From positions 203,000-257,060 of the forward strand of contig JAHDWN010000002.1 in the NCBI GenBank assembly GCA_023382675.1: a DNA stretch of 54,061 nucleotides, given 5' to 3'. Under the pieces are notes generated by a model. It searched no databases. It was not told the origin of the DNA and saw nothing but the letters and a program-made list of their open reading frames with translations. A program made the translations under genes and the position numbers. The first letter of the stretch is position 1. The number at the start of each line of letters is the position of its first letter. The stretch comes from Anaerolineae bacterium. GTDB taxonomy: Bacteria; Chloroflexota; Anaerolineae; Aggregatilineales; Phototrophicaceae. Shown piece after piece: positions 1 through 8,918 of the stretch.

Positions 1-1910
1 TCGTCGTAGTAGGCCTGCGCGCGGTTGTCATCGCCATGGAAACGCGAAATCTCGCCCAGGATGTTGAGTGCCTGTGCAACCCCCGCCTTATAGTCAAGTT
101 CGCGAAAGAGCGCCAGCGCTTCGCCTGCTGTTGCCAGCGCTTTGTCCTTATCACGCAACCACGTATAACCGGCGAACGTCAGCGTCCAGGCAAGCAGCAG
201 CTTATCGCTCATCGTGCGTGCCGCATCAAGTGCTTTCAGCACCAACTGCTCACCGCGTTGCAGATCGCGAAATGTCTCTAGCATCGCTGCACCATACAGA
301 AGTCGCGCAGAGTAAGCGGTCGGCGGCCCATCAAGCCGTTCGAGCAGCCGCCCCATCCAGTGCAGCCCCTCGACATGATAGCCGTACCAATACCAGAAGA
401 TCGCGAGCGCCCCGGCCAAGCGCACGCCTAAGGTGATGTCCCCGCCGCTCAGTGACCATTCCAGCGCCGTGCGCAGATTGCCGCGTTCGAGCTTGAGGAT
501 TTGCGCCCAGTAGACCTGCCGTGATAGACGTAGTTCAGGATCGGCGCGTTCGGCCAGTTCGGTGAAATACTGCGCATGACGGCGGCGAATCATGTCCGCT
601 TCGCCGCTCGCTGCCAGCCGCTCACGGGCATATTCCTGGATCGTGTCCAGCATGAAGAAACGCGGTTCGCCGCGCACCGTCTCACGCTGCTGGACGAGGC
701 TTTTGTCGATCAGCGACTGCAAGCCATCGTACAAATCGATAGTCAGGCCATCGGCGCAAACCCCTTCGATAGCCTCCAGAGCACGCCCGCCGCGAAAGGG
801 AGCCAGCCGCGCGAACAGCATTTGCTCGCCAGGCTCAAGCAAGTTGTAGCTCCATTCCATCGTGGCGCGCAGGGTTTGCTGGCGCAGCGGCACGTCACGC
901 GGGCCGCCGGTCAGTGCGCCCAGGCTGCTGTCCAGGCGCGCCAGCAGCGTCTGCGGCGAGAGCAGCTTGCAGCGTGCAGCCGCCAGTTCGATAGCGAGCG
1001 GCAGGCCGTCGAGCCGGCGGCAGATTTGCACGATGGCGGGGGCATACTCGGCGGTGAGTTCGAAATCGGGATGGATCATGCGCAGCCGCTGCACGAATAA
1101 CGCAACTGCCTCGGATTCGATCAGCGAGGTCAGCGGCGCATCCTTCGGTGGCAGCGACAGCGGCGGCACGGGATATTCCTGTTCGCCAGAGACGCGCAGC
1201 GCTTCGCGGCTGGTGATGAGGATCTTCAGGTGTGGAGCAGCGGCTAGCAGCGCGGGCACGGCCGGCGCGGCGTCGATCACGTGCTCGAAGTTGTCGATCA
1301 GCAGCAGCAGTTCCTGATCACTCAGCGCGCGCTGGAGCGTTTCCAGATAGCCTTCGCCGACAATTTCCACGATGCCGAGCGAATCCGAGATCGCCTTGAC
1401 GACCTGCCCGGCATCCGAAAGCGGGGCCAGATCGACAAAGTGTGCGCCGTCGGCAAACTGCGGCAGCGTCTGGGACGCGACTTTGAGCGCCAACTGCGTC
1501 TTGCCCGTGCCGCCCGGCCCGGTCAGTGTCAGCAGGCGCGACTCGCTTAGTAGCTCGCCGAGCTGCGCGATCTGACGCTCGCGCCCGATGAAGCGCGCGA
1601 CCGACGCAGGCAGATTATGCTTGCGTGGCGTTCGCGCCACAGCCGCAGCACTGGCGTGAGCGAGCACGTTGTCGTCAACCAGCAAGCCCAGTTCGCGCCC
1701 GCGCTGGATCGCCTGCACCCGGCCACTCACGCCGAGCTTGCTGTAGATCTGCTTGGTGTACCAACGGACGGTCTCGGTAGCGACGACGAGTTCTTCCGCC
1801 ACGTCACGATTGGATAAGCCCAGCGCGACCAGCTTCAGGATTTGCTGTTCGCGTCCAGTTAGCTGCACGAGCATGTCGAAATCGTGCGACTCCACAATCG
1901 CTCCTCCCAT
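1..1910 (-). CDS. LuxR-HTH / NB-ARC ATPase transcriptional regulator, partial (C-terminus off the window)
   Basis: Reading the complement from about 1910 gives an open frame that runs off the left edge, about 636 residues. It begins with a LuxR-type helix-turn-helix (LTGREQQILKLVALGLSN near residues 12-30, then an ETVRWYTKQIYSKLGV recognition region). A NB-ARC/AAA-like ATPase follows, with Walker A GPGGTGKT and a LLLLIDNFEHV Walker B-like strand, and then a helical TPR-like region. This resembles large signal-sensing regulators of the LAL/SARP type, but with the HTH at the N-terminus instead of the usual C-terminus. The start is uncertain. ATG 1913/1910 follows AGGAG, while GTG 1895 has an ideal GGAGGAG five bases upstream. 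The ligand and targets cannot be inferred. Confidence 0.85.
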   Translation of the reverse strand, partial: MGGAIVESHDFDMLVQLTGREQQILKLVALGLSNRDVAEELVVATETVRWYTKQIYSKLGVSGRVQAIQRGRELGLLVDDNVLAHASAAAVARTPRKHNLPASVARFIGRERQIAQLGELLSESRLLTLTGPGGTGKTQLALKVASQTLPQFADGAHFVDLAPLSDAGQVVKAISDSLGIVEIVGEGYLETLQRALSDQELLLLIDNFEHVIDAAPAVPALLAAAPHLKILITSREALRVSGEQEYPVPPLSLPPKDAPLTSLIESEAVALFVQRLRMIHPDFELTAEYAPAIVQICRRLDGLPLAIELAAARCKLLSPQTLLARLDSSLGALTGGPRDVPLRQQTLRATMEWSYNLLEPGEQMLFARLAPFRGGRALEAIEGVCADGLTIDLYDGLQSLIDKSLVQQRETVRGEPRFFMLDTIQEYARERLAASGEADMIRRRHAQYFTELAERADPELRLSRQVYWAQILKLERGNLRTALEWSLSGGDITLGVRLAGALAIFWYWYGYHVEGLHWMGRLLERLDGPPTAYSARLLYGAAMLETFRDLQRGEQLVLKALDAARTMSDKLLLAWTLTFAGYTWLRDKDKALATAGEALALFRELDYKAGVAQALNILGEISRFHGDDNRAQAYYD

Positions 1911-1967
1911 CATCTGCTCCTGCCCGAACTGTGCGCCCCGAATGCCCCGCAGCGTGTCAAGCTGGGC

Positions 1968-3350
1968 CTAGTCTAGCTGGCGCACTTCTTTCAAACGCGC
2001 GTCGATCTCGGCGACGCGGGTCTGATGCCCTTCCCACCAGGCTGGGTCGCGTTGGGCATCGAGTTCTTGAACGGTCTTGCCCTGCTGCTCGACCCAGGTG
2101 TAATACTTGAGGTTGTGCCAGCGTGCCCGGTTATGCCGTGTGCCATCCTGCACCCAATCGGTCTTCTGCGCGTGGAAGATGCCCTCGATGTGACCGACAG
2201 CGCGGGCTTCGTCGAGAGCACCCTCGCGTGCGCGCAGCTTGTCCATCTCCGAGTGATAGCGATTCAAGCTGTCGGTCGCCGCCGTCACGATCACGTCGTC
2301 CTTGCCGAAGCCGTAGTATTTCGCCGTCTTGATCGCGCCCAGAATGTGGCAAATACCGCTGATGCCGAACAACGATCCGAGCTTGTTGACCAGTGCTTCA
2401 TCCGCGCCATAACGTTTGACCAACGTCTCACGCCCAATCGGTTCGCTGATCAACTGCAAGCCACGCACGCAGCTCATGTCGTCGATGCACATGAGCGCAT
2501 CGACGTTCCAGACGTTGTGAATCCAGGTGACGTGCTTATCGCCGATGCCCTGGATTTCGTGCGCGCCATAACCATTGTTGAAAAGCGTCGGGCACTGGAT
2601 CGGTTCGAGTGAGACGTGCTTGCAGTTGGGATAGACCTGTTTGAGCCGGTCGGCGGCTGCGTTGGTGCCGCCGCTGCCCATCGCCCAGACGAAAGCCGCC
2701 GCCTTGCCGTTGCCGACGCCCTGCCCTTGCAGTTGGTCAAGCAGTTCGACGATGGTGTTGCCGGTCACGTGATAGTGGAAGCGATAGTTGCCCATCTGCT
2801 CGAACTGATTGAGGATACGGATATTCGGGTCACTGGCACGCAGGCGGTGCGTCTCGTCGTAGATCTCTTTGACGTTGCTTTCCGTGCCGGGCGTGCGAAT
2901 GATGTGCGCGCCGTAGCTTTCGATCTGCTCGAAGCGTTCGCGGCTCATGCCTTCCGGCAGGACAACGATGCTCTTGCAGCCCATGCGCCCGCCGACCCAT
3001 GCGCCGCCGATGCCGTAGTTGCCGGTCGAGGGCCAGACGAGTGTGTGTACCTTGGGATCGATCTCGCCAAAGATGACCTTCTCCAGCAGCACCGAATAGG
3101 CCGCGCCGACCTTGTGGCTGCCGGACGGGAAGTTGCGCGCGAAGAGCATAACAATGTTGGCATCGACGCCGGTCAGCGCTTTCGGCAGCACGACGTATTC
3201 GATCCGGTTCTCGGCATCGCGCCAGTTGATGTTGAACAGGTTGATCGAGTCGAGCGGATCATTAGCTTTGGCGGCCAATGCGCGCGCGCGCACCTCCGGC
3301 GCGATCGTATTCGGGTGCAGCATTTCTTCAAAAGTAGGGCCGGTAATCAC
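1968..3350 (-). CDS. PLP-dependent fold-type II enzyme (cysteine synthase / threonine synthase-like)
   Basis: This 460-residue protein belongs to the tryptophan-synthase-beta superfamily (fold type II). The Schiff-base lysine lies in SGSHKVGAAYSVL around residue 80, followed by STGNYGIGGAWVGG, the Asn-Gly loop that contacts PLP and substrate. A Gly-rich phosphate-binding loop (AMGSGGTNAAADRL) is near residue 225. Family members perform beta-elimination or replacement on amino acids such as Ser, Thr and Cys. The C-terminal 100 residues are longer than in a plain cysteine synthase (about 310 aa), so I do not assign a substrate. An upstream TTG at 3356 is possible, but GTG 3350 has GGAG eight bases upstream. 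No obvious operon partner. Confidence 0.8.
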   Translation of the reverse strand: MITGPTFEEMLHPNTIAPEVRARALAAKANDPLDSINLFNINWRDAENRIEYVVLPKALTGVDANIVMLFARNFPSGSHKVGAAYSVLLEKVIFGEIDPKVHTLVWPSTGNYGIGGAWVGGRMGCKSIVVLPEGMSRERFEQIESYGAHIIRTPGTESNVKEIYDETHRLRASDPNIRILNQFEQMGNYRFHYHVTGNTIVELLDQLQGQGVGNGKAAAFVWAMGSGGTNAAADRLKQVYPNCKHVSLEPIQCPTLFNNGYGAHEIQGIGDKHVTWIHNVWNVDALMCIDDMSCVRGLQLISEPIGRETLVKRYGADEALVNKLGSLFGISGICHILGAIKTAKYYGFGKDDVIVTAATDSLNRYHSEMDKLRAREGALDEARAVGHIEGIFHAQKTDWVQDGTRHNRARWHNLKYYTWVEQQGKTVQELDAQRDPAWWEGHQTRVAEIDARLKEVRQLD

Positions 3351-3534
3351 AATCAAAACTCCAGGTGTAAGCGCAGCTGTTATGGACTCCTATTCAACCG
3401 CAATCGCCGACTCCGTGCAATAGCCGGGACTAGGAGATGGTACTCGGTGTTCAGTGCTCGGTGGGATCATCGCCCAGAGAAGGTACGAGTAGAGTGCTAA
3501 TGGCAGCAATGCATCGTCGGCACTATTGCTCTTA

Positions 3535-4041
3535 TCATTTGATGCCGGCGCGCCAGTTGAGAAAGAGCGTCATGTCGATGTCGCCCGGCGAGTGACCGAA
3601 GCCGGTGAGCATGGACGCAGCCTCGCTCCGGTGCTGCGTGCCATGATTGACCACATGCACCAGGCAGTGCCACAGCAAGCGCTCGCGCCGCCCTTCCGGG
3701 ATCTCGTAGCGGACAATCGTTTCCATATCCTCGTCACGCAGGCTGGCGAGATAAGCGCGCATCTCGCGCTCCTCGTTCTTCCAGTAGGCGACAATGGAGT
3801 CGAGCGTCGGGAACGGCTCTGTCTCGCTGAGATCGTGTTCGTTGAGGCGACCGTGCTGGCAGAGATTGCGCCAGAAGTACTCCGCGTCCAGCAGATGTAT
3901 CAGCGTCCCACGCAGGCTGCCCCAGGGGAAGTCCGCAGGTTGCGACAACTGCTGCGGCGAGAGCTGCGCCGCCTTCGCCACGATCAGTTCGTTCGTCCAG
4001 TAGTTGTAGTCGAAGAGCAACTGCACGTCGCTGAGTCTCAT
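3535..4041 (-). CDS. DinB family protein
   Basis: This 168-residue four-helix-bundle protein has the DinB/YfiT metal-binding His triad: His49 (LIHLLDAEYFW), then His133 and His137 in VVNHGTQHRSEAA. Family members are metal-dependent thiol transferases or proteins of unknown function, often induced by stress. The start at 4041 is preferred over the longer frame (4095) because GGAGG lies four bases upstream and homologues begin with a similar xLxDxxxLFDYNxW segment. It is divergent from the SigZ-like sigma gene, with about 190 bp between them. Whether it belongs to the arsenic regulon is unknown; no second copy of the ECF-like promoter was seen facing it. Confidence 0.82.
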   Translation of the reverse strand: MRLSDVQLLFDYNYWTNELIVAKAAQLSPQQLSQPADFPWGSLRGTLIHLLDAEYFWRNLCQHGRLNEHDLSETEPFPTLDSIVAYWKNEEREMRAYLASLRDEDMETIVRYEIPEGRRERLLWHCLVHVVNHGTQHRSEAASMLTGFGHSPGDIDMTLFLNWRAGIK

Positions 4042-4185
4042 GTCGCCTCCGCGGGCGTTCCTTCTGCAGGCAGATAGTCCGTCCGCGCTGCCCAATTAGA
4101 TCAGTATATTTGTTCTAGAGCAGAGGTCAAGATCATAGTCCTCAAATGGTCCTATGCCTGTCTGAACCCACCTTTCAGGTGCGAA

Positions 4186-4213
4186 TTTGCGTCCTTTTGG
4201 CGCATCCCTCGTC
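4186..4213 (+). promoter_or_regulatory. ECF-type promoter of the SigZ-like sigma gene
   Basis: TTTGCGTCCTTTTG (4186-4199), then a 10-base spacer, then CGTC (4210-4213). The identical 14-mer, spacer length and CGTCT recur upstream of arsM at 4814-4841. CGTC is a common -10 core of ECF sigma promoters. The two copies therefore look like target sites of the sigma factor encoded here, giving autoregulation. The repeat is seen directly; the promoter role is inferred. Confidence 0.65.
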
Positions 4214-4233
4214 TATACTATCAAGGAGACAAG

Positions 4234-4806
4234 GTGCCACATATGACAACTTCTGTTGAAGCTATCTGGGACTCTTTCAATACGCCGCTGGCGCGTTTCA
4301 TCCGCCGTCGCGTGCCGGATGCACAGGCTGCCGACGACCTGCTGCAAGACGTATATGTCAAAATGCACACCCACATCGACAATTTGCGTGATCATCAACG
4401 GCTGCGCGCCTGGGTCTACCAGATCGCACGCAACGCGGTGCATGATTACTACCGGAGCTTGAAACCGGCGCTGCCACTGCTGGAGGATGTGATCGAACCG
4501 ACAGAGGATGATGCCACCGACGAGATGGCCGAACGCCTCAGCAAGAGTGTGCGCGAGATGGTTGACAATCTGCCGGAGCCATATCGCGAGGCGCTGATCC
4601 TCTCCGAGTTCCACGGCCTGACGCAGAAACAGATGGCGGAACAGCTTGGGATTTCGCTCTCCGGGGCGAAGTCGCGGGTGCAGCGCGGGCGCAAACTCCT
4701 GCGCGAGATGCTGTTTGCCTGCTGCCATTTTCAATTCGACCGCCTGGGCAAAGTCATCGACTATCACCCGCACTGCCAGTGCTGCGCCGAAGGCACATGC
4801 AATTGA
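4234..4806 (+). CDS. sigZ: ECF RNA polymerase sigma factor, SigZ-like, with Cys-rich C-terminus
   Basis: A 190-residue sigma-70 family protein. Region 2 (about residues 10-78) contains DDLLQDVYVKMHTHID and a WVYQIARNAVHDYYR melting/-10 recognition segment. Region 4 (about 105-158) ends in a helix-turn-helix, QKQMAEQLGISLSGAKSRVQ. The last 30 residues carry six cysteines (163, 164, 181, 183, 184, 189) including CQCC. That is unusual for an ECF factor and suggests a thiol- or metalloid-responsive tail. The GTG start at 4234 has AGGAG five bases upstream; ATG 4243 is the alternative. arsM follows 74 bp downstream behind a repeat of the same promoter. No anti-sigma gene is adjacent, so the Cys tail may itself sense As(III). 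That role is inferred. Confidence 0.88.
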   Translation: MPHMTTSVEAIWDSFNTPLARFIRRRVPDAQAADDLLQDVYVKMHTHIDNLRDHQRLRAWVYQIARNAVHDYYRSLKPALPLLEDVIEPTEDDATDEMAERLSKSVREMVDNLPEPYREALILSEFHGLTQKQMAEQLGISLSGAKSRVQRGRKLLREMLFACCHFQFDRLGKVIDYHPHCQCCAEGTCN

Positions 4807-4813
4807 CACGGCT

Positions 4814-4841
4814 TTTGCGTCCTTTTGCAAACTCGCCCGTC
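4814..4841 (+). promoter_or_regulatory. ECF-type promoter of arsM
   Basis: A second copy of TTTGCGTCCTTTTG (4814-4827), a 10-base spacer (4828-4837) and CGTCT (from 4838). It matches the element before the sigma gene in sequence and spacing. It begins 7 bases after the sigma stop codon and ends about 40 bases before the arsM start, as expected for a target promoter. Confidence 0.65.
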
Positions 4842-4880
4842 TGATCGTGTAGACAACTGATTATCCGAGGAGATGACACC

Positions 4881-5648
<768 letters not shown>

Positions 5649-5656
5649 AGCCCATC

Positions 5657-5804
5657 GCCAGTGGCACGCTTTGCGGGCTTCGCAACGAAGCCACTGGCTG
5701 GCGGAAAAAAGCCAGCTAGAAGCTGGCTGCAAGAAACAATTATCACCGACCAGCCACCTTCCAGGTGGCTTCTCAATATTCCCAGACCGATGCTTCGAGC
5801 ATCG
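5657..5804. repeat. Cluster of four consecutive perfect hairpins
   Basis: The gap after arsM contains four inverted repeats in a row: GGCTTCG/CGAAGCC (5676-5692, nested inside GCCAGTGGC 5657-5665 / GCCACTGGC 5690-5698), GCCAGCT/AGCTGGC (5711-5727), AGCCACCT/AGGTGGCT (5752-5770) and CGATGCT/AGCATCG (5788-5804). Each has a 3-base loop in the short stem. They lie between convergent genes and could act as bidirectional terminators or be a REP-like mosaic. A related short hairpin, CACCT/AGGTG, sits just before the SigZ promoter near 4169-4181. Confidence 0.7.
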
Positions 5805-5826
5805 GGCGACCGAGCGTGTCCGCCCC

Positions 5827-6375
5827 TCAATACGAAATGCGCCCGCTGCCCAACCAACCCCGGTAGATCGGGCGGGCAGGCTCGACCGCCACGAATGCCT
5901 CGTTGTGAATTTGCTGGACGATGCGTAGGAGCTGCGGCATCTGGCGGCTATCGACCATGCTTTTCAGCATCGTCACCATACCTTCGCGACCTTCGCCCAG
6001 CGATTCGGTCACGCCGTAGCCCGCCTCGCGCAGTGCCAGCGCGATCTCATGGCCTTTCGATTTCGAGATTATGTTGACGGTGACGAAGCTTAAGAAGTAG
6101 CGCGACTCAATGACCATGCCGATGTAATTGCCGAGCGAGAATCCGAGGCAGTACGCGGCCAGATTGAGCACGTTGCCGAAATCGGTCGCCACGGTCGATA
6201 TGGTGTAGGCGAACAGCAGCGCCTCGATGAAAGCCATCACCGACGAGATGAAGCGATGCCCCCGGTTGACGATAATCACGCGCACAGTGCCCAGGCCCGT
6301 GTTGAGCACACGCAGCACCAGGATGAAGATCGCGGTGAGAATGGCTTCCGGTGTCAGTACGAGTTCGATGACCAT
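5827..6375 (-). CDS. DUF5698 / DUF2179 membrane protein (UPF0316-like)
   Basis: A 182-residue protein with three predicted N-terminal membrane helices (about residues 8-28, 40-60 and 66-90) and a cytoplasmic C-terminal domain resembling DUF2179, a small regulatory alpha/beta module. The run RVLNTGLGTVRVIIVNRG matches the UPF0316 family, whose function is not established. The ATG at 6375 begins one base after the stop of the upstream lipoprotein gene, so the two are translationally coupled. A longer frame from 6414 would overlap that gene and is less likely. Confidence 0.78.
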   Translation of the reverse strand: MVIELVLTPEAILTAIFILVLRVLNTGLGTVRVIIVNRGHRFISSVMAFIEALLFAYTISTVATDFGNVLNLAAYCLGFSLGNYIGMVIESRYFLSFVTVNIISKSKGHEIALALREAGYGVTESLGEGREGMVTMLKSMVDSRQMPQLLRIVQQIHNEAFVAVEPARPIYRGWLGSGRISY

Positions 6376-6376
6376 A

Positions 6377-7789
6377 CTAGCCCCCAACGTAGTCGATGCG
6401 CCAGACGTGCCCATAGATGAAATCCGCCACCACCAGCGCGCCGTCGGGTGTCATCGCCACGTCAATCGGGCGGATCAGGCCGGTGACGAATGGCTCAGGC
6501 ACGTAGCTCGCCCGCGCTTCCGGGTCGGCGGGCACCGTGCGCGGATCGATATGGACGATGCGCTGACCGCCGTCAATCGCGTTCCAGATGGCGACGAACA
6601 GAGTGTCATAGTAATTCTGTGGGAAGGCTGTGCCGGTGTAGGCGACCAACCCGCGTGGGATGGCATACGACGGCAGCAGCAGCAGTTCGGGCAGCACGTC
6701 CAGTTCGGGCGGCGTGAACGGGCATTCGGCGCAGCCGCGCAGCCGCCAGTAGGGAAACCCATAGTGGCCGCCCGCCTCCAGCTTGAGCAGGCGGTCGCCC
6801 TCGCCCGTTACCAGGCCCTGATCGGTGGCGTAGAACGTGCCCTGGCTGTCGAAGGTCACGTCAAACGGATTGCGCAGGCCGCGCGCGTAAGGCTCGGCCT
6901 CGCCGGTGTGCGGTTGGATGCGCAGTACGGCAGCTTCGAGCGGTTCCAGCGTGGCGAACTGCTGGTGCGCCGGGTCGCTCGGCTCGGCGTGGTCGGTCAG
7001 CGAGCCGACGCCGAGATAGAGATAGCCATCCGGCCCGAAGACCATGCCGTTTGGCTGGTTATCGACGATGCTGAAGCAGCAGGGCAGGTCGTCACGGACG
7101 ATCTCCGGCGCGCCGCCGGGCGGGATACGATAAAGCACGCCGCCAGACTCCAATGCCTGCCGCGCGCTGACGTAGAGTACATCCGTGCCCGGCTGGAAGG
7201 CCAGCCCCACCGGCGAGACAAAATCACCGGCATAGCGTTCGGCGCTGCCGTCGGCATTCAACGCATAGACCGCGCCGCTGCGGGTGCCGTTTTCGAGCAC
7301 GGTCGCGTAGAGCCGCCCGTCATTGCCGAACGCGATTTGCATCGGCTGGCCGGGGAAGCGCCCGTAATGACGCACGAGGAAGCCCTGCGGCACGCGGATG
7401 CGGCTCAGGAAGCCGTCGATGTCGTCCGCACAGGGAAAATCACCGCACGTCCAGCCCTCCGTCGGGGCGAGATCGAACGCACGTGGGCGGCGGGCGGCGG
7501 GCGCGCCCTCATCTGAAGGCGGCGTCAGCGTCAGCAGCGGCACGGTCGGCGTCGGTGAGGGCGTCTGCGTCGCAGTTTGTGTCGGTGTGGGCGTCGCCGT
7601 CAGCGTCGCTGTGGGCGTCGGCGTGAAGGTCGGTGTCGTCGTCGGCGTGGCCGTGTAGATGGGCGCGGTGGCGCTCGGCGCAATGGTGGCGCGGAAAGCG
7701 GGCGGCGCTTCCGGCGCGCAGGCAGCCATCACGAGGGTCACAAACAGAGCAGCGAGGCTGCCGAACACTGAAATGGGCAGTTTCCGCAT
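6377..7789 (-). CDS. Secreted lipoprotein, PQQ-type glucose/sorbosone dehydrogenase-like beta-propeller
   Basis: A 470-residue protein with a lipoprotein signal peptide (hydrophobic core 8-20, lipobox MAAC with Cys24). A Thr/Pro-rich linker follows (about 33-88, written with many TPT and TPTPT units), then a six-bladed propeller domain. Propeller sequences include GLAFQPGTDVLYVSARQ, NGMVFGPDGYLYLGVGS, GLRNPFDVTFDSQGTFYATD and PIDVAMTPDGALVVADF. This is the fold of soluble PQQ sugar dehydrogenases and sorbosone dehydrogenases. The protein should be anchored outside the membrane, with the linker acting as a stalk. Substrate and PQQ dependence are not shown by the sequence. It forms a coupled pair with the downstream DUF5698-type gene. 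Confidence 0.8.
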   Translation of the reverse strand: MRKLPISVFGSLAALFVTLVMAACAPEAPPAFRATIAPSATAPIYTATPTTTPTFTPTPTATLTATPTPTQTATQTPSPTPTVPLLTLTPPSDEGAPAARRPRAFDLAPTEGWTCGDFPCADDIDGFLSRIRVPQGFLVRHYGRFPGQPMQIAFGNDGRLYATVLENGTRSGAVYALNADGSAERYAGDFVSPVGLAFQPGTDVLYVSARQALESGGVLYRIPPGGAPEIVRDDLPCCFSIVDNQPNGMVFGPDGYLYLGVGSLTDHAEPSDPAHQQFATLEPLEAAVLRIQPHTGEAEPYARGLRNPFDVTFDSQGTFYATDQGLVTGEGDRLLKLEAGGHYGFPYWRLRGCAECPFTPPELDVLPELLLLPSYAIPRGLVAYTGTAFPQNYYDTLFVAIWNAIDGGQRIVHIDPRTVPADPEARASYVPEPFVTGLIRPIDVAMTPDGALVVADFIYGHVWRIDYVGG

Positions 7790-7960
7790 GAGGTCGTCGT
7801 CAGGTGTGTGATGAATACTGCGCCATTATACACAGGCTTGCAGCGTGGGGTGACGTAAAGAAGTCGAGAGGCATATGGCTGGCAGTTCGCACAATGGATA
7901 TATCGAGATGGAGATGTCCTTACGGCAGGGATATATCGCTCCCGCAAGTGACAGGCAATA

Positions 7961-7992
7961 CAAAAAGAGGCCCGGCGAGTTGTCCGGGCCTC
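7961..7992 (-). terminator. Rho-independent terminator of the HEAT-repeat gene
   Basis: GAGGCCCGG (7967-7975) pairs with CCGGGCCTC (7984-7992) around an 8-base loop. On the minus strand the stem is followed by five T residues (complement of 7962-7966). It lies 25 bases beyond the stop codon of the HEAT gene. Confidence 0.85.
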
Positions 7993-8016
7993 TCTAGTAT
8001 AGTCGCGGATTGCAGG

Positions 8017-8820
8017 CTAGAGCACCGTCGTGAAGTGATCGGTGCTGAGCTGCTTGATAGCATCGAAGGCGGCGTCCTGCACCATCTCGTCTTCATCGTG
8101 CAGCGCTTCGCCGAGCGGATCGAGCGCGCGCGGATCGCCGAGTACACCGAGCGCCACGGCAGCCGCTCGCCGTACCCATTCCGAACGATCCTTGAGCATC
8201 CCGATCACAGGCTCGACTGCGCGCTGGTCGCCCAGCCGTCCCAGCGCCTCGACGGCGACTTCGCGCACCTGCTCGTTGCGGTCGTGCAGGAGCGTGAGCA
8301 GCATCCCGGCGGCGCTGGCATCGCCGATCCAGCCGAGGGCTTCGACGGCGGCCACACGCACGTCATCGACGGCGTGGCGCAGCGTTGCCATCAGCGGATC
8401 GATCTCGGATGTGCTGCCCGCACGCCCCAGCGCACGGGTGAAGAACGCCCGCTGGTGCGCATCCAGCGGCGCATCGCCGAGCGCCATGTGCAGCTTTGCC
8501 AGCAGCATTTCGTCGCCGCGCGGCAGCAGATCGAGCAGGCCGTGCCGCAGTCGCATACCGATATTGAGCTTCATCAGCCCCCAGACGCGGCTGTCAAGGT
8601 GGTCGATCAGGCTGGCGATCAGCGGCTCGGCAGCGCGCGAATCGCCGATCTTGACCAGACTGGAGACGGCGGCGTACTGAACTTTGTCATCCGTGTCCGG
8701 CAGCGCGGCGACGAGCGCATCGACGGCGCGCGCATCACCGAGCTTGCCCAGTTCTTGCGCAGCGTTATAACGCACCGCCGGGTCGGCGTGCCGCAAGTTG
8801 GTGATGTGTGTTTCGATCAC
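8017..8820 (-). CDS. HEAT / PBS-lyase-like repeat protein
   Basis: A 267-residue alpha-solenoid made of about seven to eight tandem two-helix repeats of the D-x-x-V-R-x-x-A-A-x-x-L-G-x-L-G-D type. Examples are DPAVRYNAAQELGKLGDARA, DDVRVAAVEALGWIGDASA and NEQVREVAVEALGRLGDQRA. Such E-Z type HEAT proteins are protein-interaction scaffolds or, in phototrophs, phycobilin lyases; nothing here supports lyase activity. No signal peptide or membrane helix, so it is probably cytoplasmic. The start is GTG 8820 with AAGGA eight bases upstream. It is monocistronic, with its own terminator. Confidence 0.88.
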   Translation of the reverse strand: MIETHITNLRHADPAVRYNAAQELGKLGDARAVDALVAALPDTDDKVQYAAVSSLVKIGDSRAAEPLIASLIDHLDSRVWGLMKLNIGMRLRHGLLDLLPRGDEMLLAKLHMALGDAPLDAHQRAFFTRALGRAGSTSEIDPLMATLRHAVDDVRVAAVEALGWIGDASAAGMLLTLLHDRNEQVREVAVEALGRLGDQRAVEPVIGMLKDRSEWVRRAAAVALGVLGDPRALDPLGEALHDEDEMVQDAAFDAIKQLSTDHFTTVL

Positions 8821-8918
8821 GGGGGAAATCCTTGAATGCTGTGCTTGCGATACAAAGGTGATTGTATCAGGATAACTCCCCCGCGTAAGATCGATCTCTG
8901 AGCAGCATTAGCGCTTCA

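Noticed and set aside
7540-7675. Tandem-repeat-like GTCGGCGT stretch considered as a minisatellite
   Set aside because: It encodes the Thr/Pro linker of the lipoprotein, and the repetition follows from the amino-acid pattern.
7880-7944. GGATATATC repeats considered as an operator of the lipoprotein gene
   Set aside because: The symmetry is imperfect and the core is shared with the palindrome at 18206, so a dispersed repeat is the simpler reading.
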